Origin: Actinomadura sp. WMMA1423 | GTDB taxonomy: Bacteria > Actinomycetota > Actinomycetes > Streptosporangiales > Streptosporangiaceae | Reading direction: 5' to 3' | Length of the DNA stretch: 64,000 nucleotides | Assembly: GCF_006547145.1 (NCBI RefSeq) | Contig: NZ_CP041244.1 | Coordinates: 8,866,001 to 8,930,000, forward strand | Part shown: piece by piece, positions 33,329 through 42,660 of the stretch | How the letters are laid out: the number at the start of each line of letters is the position of its first letter | Position numbering within the stretch: the first letter of the stretch is position 1 | Translations under genes and position numbers: made by a program | The notes under the pieces: generated by a model | What the model was told of the DNA's origin: nothing | The model's input: only the letters and a program-made list of their open reading frames with translations | Databases searched by the model: none

Positions 33329-34341
33329 CCGCGCTCCACCTCCTCGGTCTGGGCGCTCAGGAGCGCGCGCTTGGCGATCCGCTGGGCGGCGAGGGCGTCC
33401 TGCCGGGCCTGGGCTTCGGCGAGGGCCTCGGTGTCGAGGACCTGCAAGGCGCGCCAGATCGTGCGCATCATCTCGATGCCCGCGCGGGCGGCCTCCACGG
33501 CGTTCTCCCGGAACGGGAACTGGTCGAGCTGCCAGACGCCCTGCCAGTCGGCCTGGGTGAGGGCGTGGAAGAACTCGAGGGTCTCGACGAGGTGGACGGA
33601 GCCGACGACCATGTCGTCGTCCCAGCCGCGGAAGTTGTCGTTGACGTCGATGGCGTAGAGCCTGTCCCGCGCCATGATCATCTGGGCGGCCTCGGCGGGC
33701 GACTCCAGCCCGTAGAGCGAGTGCCCGAAGTCCAGCAGGATCCCGACGTTGGGCACGTCCATCTCCTCGATCGCCAGCAGTGTCCGGGCGGCGGAGGAGA
33801 AGGTCATGCGGTTGCGCGGTTCTCGGGGCTTGTACTCGATCGCGAAGCGCAGGTCGGGGTGGCGCTGGGCGAGCTCGCGGACCGCGTCGATCGACATGGC
33901 CCACAGTGCCTTGTAGTCGGCCTGGAAGGGGTAGTCCCAGCCGTCCTGGCCCGGCCAGAGCTTCACGTAGTCGCCGCCGAGCCGGCGGGTGAGGTCGGCC
34001 GCGTCGCTGACCAGTTCGATGGCCTGGCGGCGGATCTCCGGGTCGGGGTTGGTGAAGCCGCCCCGGCAGAACGTCCGCGTGTAGATCTCGGGGGTCAGGG
34101 CGATGGCGCGCAGGTTGTCGGCCTTGAGCGCGTCCTCGACGGCGGCGATGTCCAGCTCGGCGGGGTTGAACGGGTAGTTGATGTCGACGACCGAGAGGCC
34201 GCCGACGTCCCCCGCCCGGTCGATGGCCTCCAAGGTGGAGACGGGCGGCCCGTACCCGTCGGTGGCGTAGCGGTCGCGGAACTGCCCGAAGTGCCAGAGG
34301 CCGGCGCCGTAGAGGGGTTCGGACTTCGGCTGGTTCGTCAT
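33322..34341 (-). CDS. Xylose-isomerase-like TIM-barrel sugar isomerase/epimerase
   Basis: The 339-residue protein has the AP-endonuclease-2/xylose-isomerase fold: FAIEYKPREPRNR, VGILLDFGHSLYG, YAIDVNDNFRGWDDDM and GVWQLDQFPF hold the metal-binding Glu, Asp, His and Asp residues. Family members isomerise aldoses to ketoses. It is the last gene of a kinase/transketolase operon and overlaps the kinase by 4 bp. Aldose-to-ketose conversion followed by kinase and transketolase steps is the D-apiose isomerase scheme, though L-rhamnose-type or xylose-type isomerases have the same fold. Confidence 0.85.
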   Translation of the reverse strand: MTNQPKSEPLYGAGLWHFGQFRDRYATDGYGPPVSTLEAIDRAGDVGGLSVVDINYPFNPAELDIAAVEDALKADNLRAIALTPEIYTRTFCRGGFTNPDPEIRRQAIELVSDAADLTRRLGGDYVKLWPGQDGWDYPFQADYKALWAMSIDAVRELAQRHPDLRFAIEYKPREPRNRMTFSSAARTLLAIEEMDVPNVGILLDFGHSLYGLESPAEAAQMIMARDRLYAIDVNDNFRGWDDDMVVGSVHLVETLEFFHALTQADWQGVWQLDQFPFRENAVEAARAGIEMMRTIWRALQVLDTEALAEAQARQDALAAQRIAKRALLSAQTEEVERGY

Positions 34342-35855
34342 TGAATGCCTCCTGGGGGTGGGACGTCGGCGTCCGCCGACGGGGCGGTGGCTCGTGCGCG
34401 GGACACCGCCTGGTGCCATGCGGAGCGCATGCGCCGGCGTTCGTCGGCGCCGGTTCGCGGGGAGAAGACGCGGGCGGGTCGGTCGAGATCCTCCAGCCGA
34501 CCTTCGGTCCACAGGCCGCAGGCGAGACCGGCCATGTGCGCCGCCCCGATCGGCGACAGGTCGCTGACCAGGGACTGATGGACCTGCCGCCCGCTGATGT
34601 CGGCCTGGATCTGCATGAGGGACGGATTGGCGGCGGCGCCGCCGTCGGCCAGGAGGGTCTCGTGCGGGCCGGCCGCGGCGACGACGTCCTCGACCTGGAA
34701 CGCGATCGACTCCAGCGCGGCGCGGGCGAGCTGGGGGAGCCCGGTGGCCAGCGTCATGCCGACCAGCGCGGCCTGGGCGGTGGAGTCCCACCAGGGGGCG
34801 GCCAGGCCGCCGAACGCGGGCACGAGATGCACGCCGTCGCTGCTCGCCCCGTCGGCGAGGCCGGCGAGTTCCGCGGGCGTGCGGCCGACGGTGTCGGCGA
34901 GCCATCGCAGCGTGGCCCCGGTGGAGAGGATGTTGCCCTCCACCGCGTGCGCGATGGTGCCCTCGCCGGGACCGGAGCCGGTGCCGGTGGACCAGGCGAT
35001 GGTGAGGCACAGCCCGGTGCCGACGGCGGTGGTGCCGGAGCGCAGCGCCATCACCGACGAGCCGGTGCCGTAGGTCGCCTTGACCCGGCCGGGCTGCCAG
35101 CCGGCGTGGGCGAACAGGGCGGCGTGGGAGTCGCCGAGGACGGCGGCCACCGGGACGCCGTCCGGCAGGGGCGGCAGGCCGCGGACGGAGGGGAACGGTC
35201 CGGTGGACGCGACGACGCGGGGCAGCACCTCCGGCGGGATGCCGAAGAGCTCCAGCAGCCGCTGGTCCCACCGGCCGGTGCGGACATCGAGCAGCTGTGT
35301 GCGCGCCGCGTTGCCGATCTCGATGACGTGCTCGCCGCCGAACCGGCTCAGCAGCCAGGAGTCGATGGTGCCGAGGCACAGGTCGCCGCGCAGGGAGCGG
35401 CTCCGGTCGGGGTCGGCGTGGTCGAGCAGCCAGGCGCCCTTGGTCGCGGAGAACATCGGGTCCAAGGGCAGCCCGGTGACCTCCCAGACCTTCTCCCCGT
35501 ATCCGGCGGCCAGCAGGTCCGTGCAGCGCGCCGCGGTGCGCCGGTCCTGCCAGCCGAGGACGGGGGTGACCGGGTCGCCGGTGTGCCGGTCCCACAGCAG
35601 CATCGACTCGCGCTGGTTGCTGATGCCGACCGCGGTGACGCGGGCGGGGTCGTACCCGTCAAGGCAGCGGCGGGTCGCGGTCCGCACGCTGGTCCAGATC
35701 TCGTCCGGAGACTGCTCGACCCAGCCGGGACGGGGATGGCTCCGGCCCAGCGGATGGGACGCGCGGGCCAGCACGCGGCCATGCCGGTCGACCAGGAGCG
35801 CTTTGGTGGAGCTCGTCCCCTGGTCGAGGGCGAGGATCACCTCATCGCCGCTCAT
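34338..35855 (-). CDS. FGGY family carbohydrate kinase (glycerol/xylulose-kinase-like)
   Basis: This 505-residue two-domain actin-fold kinase has LALDQGTSSTKALLVDRHGR as phosphate loop 1, ISNQRESMLLWDR, GWQDRRTAARC, VLGDSHAALFAHAGW and YGTGSSVMAL, with LLADGGAAANPSLMQIQADI in the second ATP-binding segment. The N-terminal motifs resemble glycerol kinase, but the ketose-kinase context suggests a pentulose-type substrate (xylulose or apulose). It overlaps the transketolase C-half gene by 14 bp, so expression is tightly coupled. Confidence 0.9.
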   Translation of the reverse strand: MSGDEVILALDQGTSSTKALLVDRHGRVLARASHPLGRSHPRPGWVEQSPDEIWTSVRTATRRCLDGYDPARVTAVGISNQRESMLLWDRHTGDPVTPVLGWQDRRTAARCTDLLAAGYGEKVWEVTGLPLDPMFSATKGAWLLDHADPDRSRSLRGDLCLGTIDSWLLSRFGGEHVIEIGNAARTQLLDVRTGRWDQRLLELFGIPPEVLPRVVASTGPFPSVRGLPPLPDGVPVAAVLGDSHAALFAHAGWQPGRVKATYGTGSSVMALRSGTTAVGTGLCLTIAWSTGTGSGPGEGTIAHAVEGNILSTGATLRWLADTVGRTPAELAGLADGASSDGVHLVPAFGGLAAPWWDSTAQAALVGMTLATGLPQLARAALESIAFQVEDVVAAAGPHETLLADGGAAANPSLMQIQADISGRQVHQSLVSDLSPIGAAHMAGLACGLWTEGRLEDLDRPARVFSPRTGADERRRMRSAWHQAVSRARATAPSADADVPPPGGIQ

Positions 35856-36804
35856 CGCCGGCCAGCTGCCGGGCCGCGGCGGCGATCCCGTCCGCGGTGA
35901 GGCCGAAGTGGGTCAGCAGGAACTCGGTGCTCCCGGTCGGCGCGAAGGTGCGCGGGACGCCGAGGATCTTCATCGGCGTGGGCCGCCGCTGGCTGAGCAG
36001 GCCGGACACCGCGGCGCCCAGTCCGCCGGTCACGGTGGCCTCCTCGACCGTGATGACCCCGCGGGTCTCCGCGGCGGCGCGCAGCACCGCCGCCTCGTCG
36101 AGCGGTTCGATCGAGGCCATGTTGATCACGCGCACCGCGATCCCCTCCTCCCGCAGCCGCGCCGCCGCATCGAGCGCCCGCGACACCATCGTCCCCACGG
36201 CGATCACTGTCAGATCGTCGCCGTCGGCGAGCTGCCGCGACAAGCCCGGTGAGAAGCTGATGGTGTCCGGGTGCACGGCGGGGACGGCGAACCGGCCGAT
36301 CCGCAGGAAGCTGGGGCCCTCGTGGGCGGCCGCCCAGCGCAGCGCGGCGCGGGTCTCGGCGGGGTCGGCCGGGACGATCACGGGCAGGTCGGCGACCGCC
36401 CGGATCCATGACAGGTCCTCGATGGAGTGATGGGTGGGGCCCAGTTCCCCGTACGCCATCCCGGGGCTCTGCCCGCACAGCACGACCCGGGCCCGGCTGT
36501 AGGCGATGTCGGCCTTGATCTGCTCCAGTGCGCGGCCGGTCAGGAACGGCGCGGCCGCGCTGACGAAGGGCAGCATGCCGCCGTTGGCGAGGCCGGCGGC
36601 GACGCCGACGAGGTCCTGCTCGGCGATGCCGACGTTGACCAGCCGGTCGGGGAACTCCTCGCGGAACCGCACGAGGTTGCTGGAGCCGACCGAGTCGTTG
36701 CAGACCACGACGACGCGCTCGTCGGCCGCGGCCAGTTCGGCGAGCTCCTCGGCGAAGGCCTTCCTGCAGTCGAACAGCGGCGCCGCGGCGACGGTGTCGG
36801 TCAT
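35842..36804 (-). CDS. Transketolase C-terminal half (pyrimidine-binding/C-domain subunit)
   Basis: The 320-residue protein corresponds to the second half of transketolase: GIAEQDLVGVAAGLA carries the catalytic Glu that activates TPP, and PSFLRIGRFAVPAV and TVEEATVTGGLGAAVSG lie in the C-terminal domain. Together with the next gene it makes a heteromeric split transketolase. Split forms occur in several actinobacteria and in sugar-specific pathways such as apulose-4-phosphate transketolase A/B. The ATG overlaps the upstream subunit by 4 bp. Confidence 0.9.
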   Translation of the reverse strand: MTDTVAAAPLFDCRKAFAEELAELAAADERVVVVCNDSVGSSNLVRFREEFPDRLVNVGIAEQDLVGVAAGLANGGMLPFVSAAAPFLTGRALEQIKADIAYSRARVVLCGQSPGMAYGELGPTHHSIEDLSWIRAVADLPVIVPADPAETRAALRWAAAHEGPSFLRIGRFAVPAVHPDTISFSPGLSRQLADGDDLTVIAVGTMVSRALDAAARLREEGIAVRVINMASIEPLDEAAVLRAAAETRGVITVEEATVTGGLGAAVSGLLSQRRPTPMKILGVPRTFAPTGSTEFLLTHFGLTADGIAAAARQLAGDERR

Positions 36805-37682
36805 CGCGCGAGCTCCTCGAACGCCGAGGCGGCCTGCTCCGCCGAGGGGACCTTGTGATGCCATTCGACGCGGTCTTCCATGAACGACACGCCTTTGCCT
36901 TTCGTGGTGTGGGCGATGACGCAGACGGGCCGGTCGCCCGCGGGCTCGGTGAAGGCGGCCAGCAGGCGGCCGTGGTCGTGTCCGTCGCATTCGCGGACGT
37001 CCCAGCCGAAGCTGCGCCACTTGTCGGCCAGCGGTTCGAGTTGCTTGGTCTCCTCGGTGCGGGCGCCCTGCTGCAGCCTGTTGCGGTCCACGACGGCGGT
37101 GAGGGCCGACAGCCCGTGGTGGCCGGCGGTCATCGCCGCCTCCCAGTTGCTGCCCTCCTGGAGCTCCCCGTCGCCCAGGACCACGAACGTCCGGCTCCGG
37201 GAACCGCGAAGCCTGTGAGCCAGAGCCACGCCGACCGCGACCGGGAAGCCGTGGCCGAGGGGACCCGTGTTGGTCTCCACGCCCGGGACCTTGGTGCGGT
37301 TGGGGTGGCCGTTGAGCGGCGACAGCGGTCCGGCGAAGGTCTCCAGGGCCGACCGGGGGAAGAACCCGAACTGGGCCAGAACCGCGTAGAGCGCTCCGGC
37401 GGTGTGCCCTTTGCTGAGGATGAGCCGGTCCCGGTCGGGGTCGAGCGGAGCGCGCGGATCGACCGACAGCACGGCCCCGTAGAGCGTGACCAGGATGTCG
37501 ATGACCGAGAAGTCGCTGCCGATGTGGCCGAGCCCTGCCTGGCGGATCATGGCGAGGTCGGTCCGGCGGACCTCGCGGGCGATATCGGCGAGCGCCTCCG
37601 CCGCGTCGGCCGCGCTGCCTTCGGCGAGCCTGCGCCGCAGCCGCAGATAGTGGTCGGCTTGGGCGTCGTCGGTGGTCAGCAT
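36801..37682 (-). CDS. Transketolase N-terminal half (PP-binding subunit)
   Basis: The 293-residue first half of transketolase has GHIGSDFSVIDILVTLYG, LSKGHTAGALYAVL, and the TPP motif GDGELQEGSNWEAAM followed by VVDRNRLQQ. It is the first gene of the transketolase/kinase/isomerase operon. The substrate is a ketose phosphate made by the kinase. A SorC-type box sits 111 bp upstream. Confidence 0.92.
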   Translation of the reverse strand: MLTTDDAQADHYLRLRRRLAEGSAADAAEALADIAREVRRTDLAMIRQAGLGHIGSDFSVIDILVTLYGAVLSVDPRAPLDPDRDRLILSKGHTAGALYAVLAQFGFFPRSALETFAGPLSPLNGHPNRTKVPGVETNTGPLGHGFPVAVGVALAHRLRGSRSRTFVVLGDGELQEGSNWEAAMTAGHHGLSALTAVVDRNRLQQGARTEETKQLEPLADKWRSFGWDVRECDGHDHGRLLAAFTEPAGDRPVCVIAHTTKGKGVSFMEDRVEWHHKVPSAEQAASAFEELAR

Positions 37683-37792
37683 GTGGTCCCTTTCCCACCC
37701 GTTCAGGTACCGCGCCGGAGGGAGCCCCGCAGCTCCTCTCGAGCCTGGGGCCGGCGCTCTCAGCGAGCTCGGGCACCTGATCCTCGACTAGG

Positions 37793-37808
37793 AGGAATAT
37801 TTATTCGT
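37793..37808. promoter_or_regulatory. SorC-type operator before the transketolase operon
   Basis: AGGAAT-ATTT-ATTCGT, a weaker match with the same 6-4-6 geometry, between the second SorC gene and the transketolase start. Confidence 0.5.
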
Positions 37809-37814
37809 AAGCGA

Positions 37815-38840
37815 TTAGCAATACCGTATGTGGGGCTGATCGGGCGTGTCAATGGCGGCGGCCAGCCACAGGGCGGTCTGGTAGTCGGTGATCAGGACGT
37901 TGACCCAGCCGCCCAGCAGGGCGGCCCTGATCGCGGTGCGCTTGCGTTCGCCGCCCGCCACGCCGATCCGGCGCGGCACCCGGCGCAGTGTGCCCGGGGC
38001 GATCCCGAGGATCCGCTCGTCGAGGCTCGTCCGCAGGTGCCTGCCGTGCTCGTCGAAGAACCGCAGGCAGACGTCGCCGACGGCGCCGGCCGCGCGGAGC
38101 TCGGGCAACTCGCTGTCGGCGAAGGCGTTGCCGCTGTCGCGCAGCAGCGGCGAGGGGGTGAGGCTCCCGATGCCCACCAGGGCCATGGTGAGGTCGTCGC
38201 AGGCCGCCAGCGCGGACTCGATGTTGGGGTCGGTGACGATCACCTGGCGCATGGATCCGGACCCCAGCAGGCCCGGAGCGGGCAGGAACACCGGGGCGGC
38301 TCCGGTCAGCTGGGCCAGCCGTCCGGTGATCCGGGTGGCCTGCGCCTGCGCGGTGACGTTGCCGACCCCGCCGAGCATCTGGACCACCCTGCCCGCGTCC
38401 GCCGCCGGACGGGGGCTCATCGACTCCACCGCCGCCAGCAGCGTCGAGCTCCAGGAGGAGACTCCGGTGCGCTCGCCGCCCATCAGCGTGGTCTCCAGGT
38501 AGGCGGCCGCGGCCGAACCGAGCGCGGGCAGCACGTGCGGCTCGTCCGCCTGGTCGCCGGTGTCCACGACGACGACCTCGCTGAGCTTGTAGCCCTGTTC
38601 GAGCCGCTCCTCGACATCGGCGTGGACTCCGCGGGGGGTGACGACCGTCGTGCGGACGATGCCGAGCTGGGCCGCCCGCTTCAGAAGCCGCGACACCCGC
38701 GGTTGGGAGATGTGCAGCTGTGCCGCGATCTGGGGCTGGCGCATTCCGCGCTCGTGGTACATCCGCGCGACCTTGGTCAGCAGCCGGATCTGATCCGGCG
38801 GGATGTCGCTCAGGGGCAGCGCCCCGGGACCGTTCATCAT
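37815..38840 (-). CDS. SorC/DeoR-type sugar-binding regulator, second
   Basis: I chose the ATG at 38840, with AGAGAGG 8 bp upstream. A longer frame reaches 39002 but would run through an operator. Product 341 residues: HTH at MRQPQIAAQLHISQPRVSRL, sugar-binding domain with GVSSWSSTLLAAVESM, VQMLGGVGNVTAQ, FLPAPGLLGSGSMRQ and IGVAGGERKRTAIRAAL. It is a paralogue of 32321-33328 and diverges from the ribose-type importer operon. The two regulators may bind the same box with different sugar-phosphate ligands, or one may be an activator. Confidence 0.88.
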   Translation of the reverse strand: MMNGPGALPLSDIPPDQIRLLTKVARMYHERGMRQPQIAAQLHISQPRVSRLLKRAAQLGIVRTTVVTPRGVHADVEERLEQGYKLSEVVVVDTGDQADEPHVLPALGSAAAAYLETTLMGGERTGVSSWSSTLLAAVESMSPRPAADAGRVVQMLGGVGNVTAQAQATRITGRLAQLTGAAPVFLPAPGLLGSGSMRQVIVTDPNIESALAACDDLTMALVGIGSLTPSPLLRDSGNAFADSELPELRAAGAVGDVCLRFFDEHGRHLRTSLDERILGIAPGTLRRVPRRIGVAGGERKRTAIRAALLGGWVNVLITDYQTALWLAAAIDTPDQPHIRYC

Positions 38841-38990
38841 GCTCGGCGCCTCTCTGTCCACACCCTCGGCCTCCCTCGCCGCCGCCGTCTCCGTGGCCCG
38901 GCGCTCGATCGGCCGGACGCCCGGCCCTGGCCGCGGCCCTGAGGCGCGGATCGCGTCGCGGGCAAACGCGGTGAGGACCGTGCAGAGCCT

Positions 38991-39006
38991 GAGAATAATC
39001 ATTCAT
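38991..39006. promoter_or_regulatory. SorC-type operator, second regulator side
   Basis: GAGAAT-AATC-ATTCAT, about 150 bp before the regulator start, in the 407 bp divergent region. Confidence 0.55.
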
Positions 39007-39166
39007 GGACGTTTGCCTAGTCGCCGTCTTGGGGCGTTCGAGGCGGCCCGGGAGTCGGGCCGGGCGCGGGAGTGAGGGCTGCCGGGCCCCTCCGCGCCGC
39101 GCCTCATCCGGGGCGACGCCGCATCTGACCTGCTCGGTCGAGATCGGGTCGTGATCCAAGGGGTTA

Positions 39167-39195
39167 TTGACACCGGATTTCGGCTGCGTTAGCTT
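39167..39195 (+). promoter_or_regulatory. Sigma70-type promoter of the importer operon
   Basis: TTGACA, 17 bp spacer, TAGCTT. Transcription would start near 39203, just before the SorC box at 39215. Confidence 0.6.
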
Positions 39196-39214
39196 GCGGC
39201 ATAGACAACAGAGC

Positions 39215-39230
39215 TTGAATATTAATTCAG
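39215..39230. promoter_or_regulatory. SorC-type operator of the importer operon
   Basis: TTGAAT-ATTA-ATTCAG, placed about 10-25 bp after the likely transcription start, a roadblock position. Confidence 0.68.
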
Positions 39231-39247
39231 ATCGTCGAGGTGGTGCC

Positions 39248-39934
39248 ATGGCTCACGCAGCGAGTGCCCGGCACGGGAGGCGGGCCCGCGGGCTGCGGGT
39301 TCCCGCGGTCGTCATGCTCGTCCTCTCGCTGGCCGGCTGCTCAGGCGTCCCCGGCGTCTACGTGGTCGAGAAGGCCGGCCGCGCGAGCTCCGGGGCGGGC
39401 GGAGGCGGGAAGTTCAACGCGACCGCCTACGCCGAGCAGGTCTGGGCCTCGAAGGTCGTACCGACCGCGCAGAAGAACGCCCAGGACGCCGCGACCCTGC
39501 TGCCCGCACTGCGCGCGGACCAGCAGGGGGCCGGCGCCCGCTACGGCAAGCAGGCCGGCGCCGGTTCGCCCTACTCGTTTCTGATCAAGGGAACCGGCAC
39601 GGTCAAGGACGTGACCAGCGGCAACGCCGTCGGCAGCATTCAACTCGACGTCCCGGGCGCCGGGAAGACCGACGTGAACCTGGCGATCGGACCCGCCTTC
39701 GTGGGCACCGCCGTCCGCGACGCCGTCGGCTTCATCGGCTTCGGACAGTTCAACAACCAGATCGACTACGCCGACGCGGCCGCCGCGCTCAACAACAAGG
39801 TCAAGACGACCGTCGTCCGCGGCCTGGACCCGGCGTCGGTCAAGGGCAAGAAGGTCACCTTCACGGGCGCGTTCCAGCTCGTGGCCCCTTCCAGCGTCAT
39901 GATCACCCCCATCACGCTGGAGGTGGCCCCGTGA
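39248..39934 (+). CDS. DUF2291 family lipoprotein
   Basis: The ATG at 39248 gives 228 residues; a lipoprotein signal (VVMLVLSLAGCS) is followed by a DUF2291-type fold with VGFIGFGQFNNQIDYADAAA and KVKTTVV. Proteins of this family are usually encoded next to ribose-type ABC importers but have no assigned function; a surface or ligand-handling accessory role is plausible. Its stop overlaps the ATPase GTG by 4 bp. Confidence 0.8.
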   Translation: MAHAASARHGRRARGLRVPAVVMLVLSLAGCSGVPGVYVVEKAGRASSGAGGGGKFNATAYAEQVWASKVVPTAQKNAQDAATLLPALRADQQGAGARYGKQAGAGSPYSFLIKGTGTVKDVTSGNAVGSIQLDVPGAGKTDVNLAIGPAFVGTAVRDAVGFIGFGQFNNQIDYADAAAALNNKVKTTVVRGLDPASVKGKKVTFTGAFQLVAPSSVMITPITLEVAP

Positions 39935-41520
39935 CGGAGCCGACCCCTCCGGCCGAAGCCCGGCCGGAGAACCCGGACGGCCCGGCGCCGGACGACCCCG
40001 CGGCCGCACCACCGGTCCTTCTCGCCGAGGACATCACCAAGACCTACGGCGGCGTGCAAGCGCTGCGCGGCGTCACCTTCCGGGGGCGTACCGGGGCGGT
40101 GAACGTGCTGGTGGGGGAGAACGGTGCGGGCAAGTCGACGCTGATGAAGATCCTCAGCGGGGCGGAGCAGCCGACCGGCGGCCGGATCCTGCTCGACGGG
40201 GAGGCGGTGGAGTTCCCCACGCCCCGCGCGGCGCTCGCGCACGGGATCGGGATCATCCACCAGGAACTCAGCCTGTTCCCCAACCTCAGCATCACCGACA
40301 ACATCTTCGCCGGGCGCGAACTGCGCAACCGTGCGCACCTGAGGGGCGTCGCCGAGCAGCGCCGCCAGGCCAAGGCCGCACTCGAGCGGCTGCGGCAGGA
40401 CATCGACCCCGACACCCTGGTGGGGGACCTGCCGATCGGCACCCAGCAGCTCGTCGAGATCGCGCGGGTGCTGTCCCAGGACGTCCGGATCCTGATCATG
40501 GACGAGCCGACCTCGGCGCTGAGCAACGCCGAGGTCGACGTGCTGTTCGAGGTGATGGACGACCTGCGGGCGCAGAACGTCACCGTCATCTACATCTCCC
40601 ACAAGCTGGAGGAGTTCCGCAGGATCGGCGACCACGTCACCGTGCTGCGCGAAGGGGCGGTGGTGGCCGAGGCGCCCATGAGCCAGACCGACACGGGCTG
40701 GATCGTCCAGCAGATGGTCGGCCGCTCGCAGGACAGCCTCTTCACCCGCTCGGCAGGCCAGACCGGGGCCGTGCTGCTCGACGTCGAGCACCTCACGGTG
40801 CCCGGCAAGCCGGCGCCGCCGGTCGACGACGTCGGCTTCCACGTCCGGGCGGGGGAGATCGTCGGGATCTACGGGCTCATGGGGGCGGGGCGCACCGAGT
40901 TGATGGAAGCCCTGATCGGCCTGCGCCACCACACCGGCACGATCCGGGTGGACGGGCGGCGGGCCGACGACAGGCGCGTCCCGGGCCGCCTGGCGCTGGG
41001 CCTGGCGCTCGTCCCCGAGGACCGCCAGCGCGACGGGCTCGTCCAGGCGCTGTCGGTCCGCGCGAACCTGCTGCTGTCCACGTTGCGGACGCTCACCAGA
41101 TACCGGCTGCTGTCGCCGGTGCGCGAGCGCGGGGCGGCCGCCGGGCAGGTCGCGGACCTGCAGATCAAGGCGCCGGGGGTCGACGCCCAGGTCACCCAGC
41201 TCAGCGGCGGCAACCAGCAGAAGGTGGTCCTCGGCCGCGCGCTGCGGACGGGCCCCAAGGTCCTGCTGCTGGACGAGCCGACCCGCGGCATCGACATCGG
41301 CGCCAAGACCGAGATCTTCCGCGTCATGAGCGACCTGGCGGACCAGGGGCTCGGCGTCCTGTTCGTCAGCTCGGAACTGGCGGAGGTGATGGGCATGTCC
41401 GACCGGATCCTCGTCATGGCACGCGGCCGAATCACCGCGGACCTGCCGCGCGCCGAGGCGACCGAGGAACGCCTCGTCGACGCCTCCGCATCAACGACCG
41501 CCATGAAGGTGAGCCCATGA
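39931..41520 (+). CDS. Ribose-type sugar ABC transporter ATP-binding protein (two cassettes)
   Basis: GTG start; 529 residues with two fused ABC domains. The first has GENGAGKSTLMKILSG, Q-loop HQELSLFPN and Walker B LIMDEPTSAL. The second has the degenerate P-loop GLMGAGRTELMEAL but an intact LSGGNQQKVVLGRAL and LLLDEPTRGID, as is normal for the RbsA/XylG group. It energises the adjoining permease. Confidence 0.93.
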   Translation: MTEPTPPAEARPENPDGPAPDDPAAAPPVLLAEDITKTYGGVQALRGVTFRGRTGAVNVLVGENGAGKSTLMKILSGAEQPTGGRILLDGEAVEFPTPRAALAHGIGIIHQELSLFPNLSITDNIFAGRELRNRAHLRGVAEQRRQAKAALERLRQDIDPDTLVGDLPIGTQQLVEIARVLSQDVRILIMDEPTSALSNAEVDVLFEVMDDLRAQNVTVIYISHKLEEFRRIGDHVTVLREGAVVAEAPMSQTDTGWIVQQMVGRSQDSLFTRSAGQTGAVLLDVEHLTVPGKPAPPVDDVGFHVRAGEIVGIYGLMGAGRTELMEALIGLRHHTGTIRVDGRRADDRRVPGRLALGLALVPEDRQRDGLVQALSVRANLLLSTLRTLTRYRLLSPVRERGAAAGQVADLQIKAPGVDAQVTQLSGGNQQKVVLGRALRTGPKVLLLDEPTRGIDIGAKTEIFRVMSDLADQGLGVLFVSSELAEVMGMSDRILVMARGRITADLPRAEATEERLVDASASTTAMKVSP

Positions 41521-42596
41521 GCACCAGCACCGGAAGCGACGTCGAAGGCAGCGTGGCCGCCGGACCGGGCGCCCCGGCCGGCGGGGGAGGCCGCGGGACC
41601 CGGCTCGCACTGGCCCTCCTGCAGGGCAGGACGCTCATCGTCCTGGTCGCCCTCGTGATCATGTTCAGCCTGATCTCCCGCGACTACCTGACCACGAGCA
41701 ACCTGCTGCTGATGAGCAAGCACGTGTCCATCACCGCGCTGCTGGCCATCGGCGTCACCTTCGTCATCCTCACCGGCGGCATCGACCTGTCGGTCGGATC
41801 CATCGCCGGCCTCGCCGGAATGATCTCCGGGGGGCTGCTCTACGAGGGCCTGAAGCTGCCCGGCGGCGACACCGTCTGGTTCTCCACCGTCATGGTGGTC
41901 GCGATCGGGGTCCTGGTCGGAGCCGCCGTCGGGGCGGTCAACGGCCTGCTGGTCACCAGGCTCAACGTCGCCCCGTTCATCGCAACCCTCGGCGTCCTGT
42001 ACGCCGCGCGCGGACTGGCCGACCTGCGCAGCAACGGCGGCACCTTCCCCAACCTCGCCGGGACGCCCGCGCGGCACAACACCGGCTTCGACGTCATGGG
42101 CGGCCAGAGCCTGCTCGGGGTCCCCGTCGCCATCTGGATCATGGTCGTGGTGGCGGCGCTGGCGATCCTCGTCACCACCCGCACCCCGTTCGGCCGCCGC
42201 GTCTACGCCGTCGGCGGCAACGAGCGCGCCGCCGAGCTGGCCGGCATCCGCACCGCCCGCGTCAAGCTCGCCGTCTACGTCATCTCCGGCGCGTGCGCGG
42301 CGCTGGCCGGGCTCATCCTCACCTCCGAACTCGGCGCCGCCTACCCCGACACCGCGACGACCTACGAGCTCAACGCCATCGCGGCGGCCGTCCTCGGCGG
42401 CACCTCGCTGTCGGGCGGCAAGGGCACCATCGTCGGCACGATCGTCGGCGCCTTCGTCATCGGCTTCCTGAGCGACGGACTCGTCCTGGTCGGCGTCTCG
42501 ACCTTCTGGCAGCTCGTCGTCAAGGGCACCGTCATCGTGCTCGCCGTGGTCCTGGAGCAGACCCAGGAACGCGTCAAGGCGCGCATGGCCGCCTAA
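41517..42596 (+). CDS. Ribose-type sugar ABC transporter permease
   Basis: The 359-residue protein has eight to ten hydrophobic helices and the RbsC-family signatures VILTGGIDLSVGSIAGLAGM, RRVYAVGGNERAAELAGI and LNAIAAAVLGGTSLSGGKG. It overlaps the ATPase gene by 4 bp. It presumably homodimerises to form the channel. Confidence 0.93.
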   Translation: MSTSTGSDVEGSVAAGPGAPAGGGGRGTRLALALLQGRTLIVLVALVIMFSLISRDYLTTSNLLLMSKHVSITALLAIGVTFVILTGGIDLSVGSIAGLAGMISGGLLYEGLKLPGGDTVWFSTVMVVAIGVLVGAAVGAVNGLLVTRLNVAPFIATLGVLYAARGLADLRSNGGTFPNLAGTPARHNTGFDVMGGQSLLGVPVAIWIMVVVAALAILVTTRTPFGRRVYAVGGNERAAELAGIRTARVKLAVYVISGACAALAGLILTSELGAAYPDTATTYELNAIAAAVLGGTSLSGGKGTIVGTIVGAFVIGFLSDGLVLVGVSTFWQLVVKGTVIVLAVVLEQTQERVKARMAA

Positions 42597-42660
42597 CAGC
42601 CTTTCCGCACGACTTTTCCAAACCACCCCTGGAGCCGTACGGCCCGAAAGGACGTCCACG

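Noticed and set aside
37815..39002. Longer form of the second SorC regulator starting at 39002
   Set aside because: The extra 54 residues are Arg/Ala-rich and unlike the paralogue, overlap an operator, and a good ribosome site precedes 38840.
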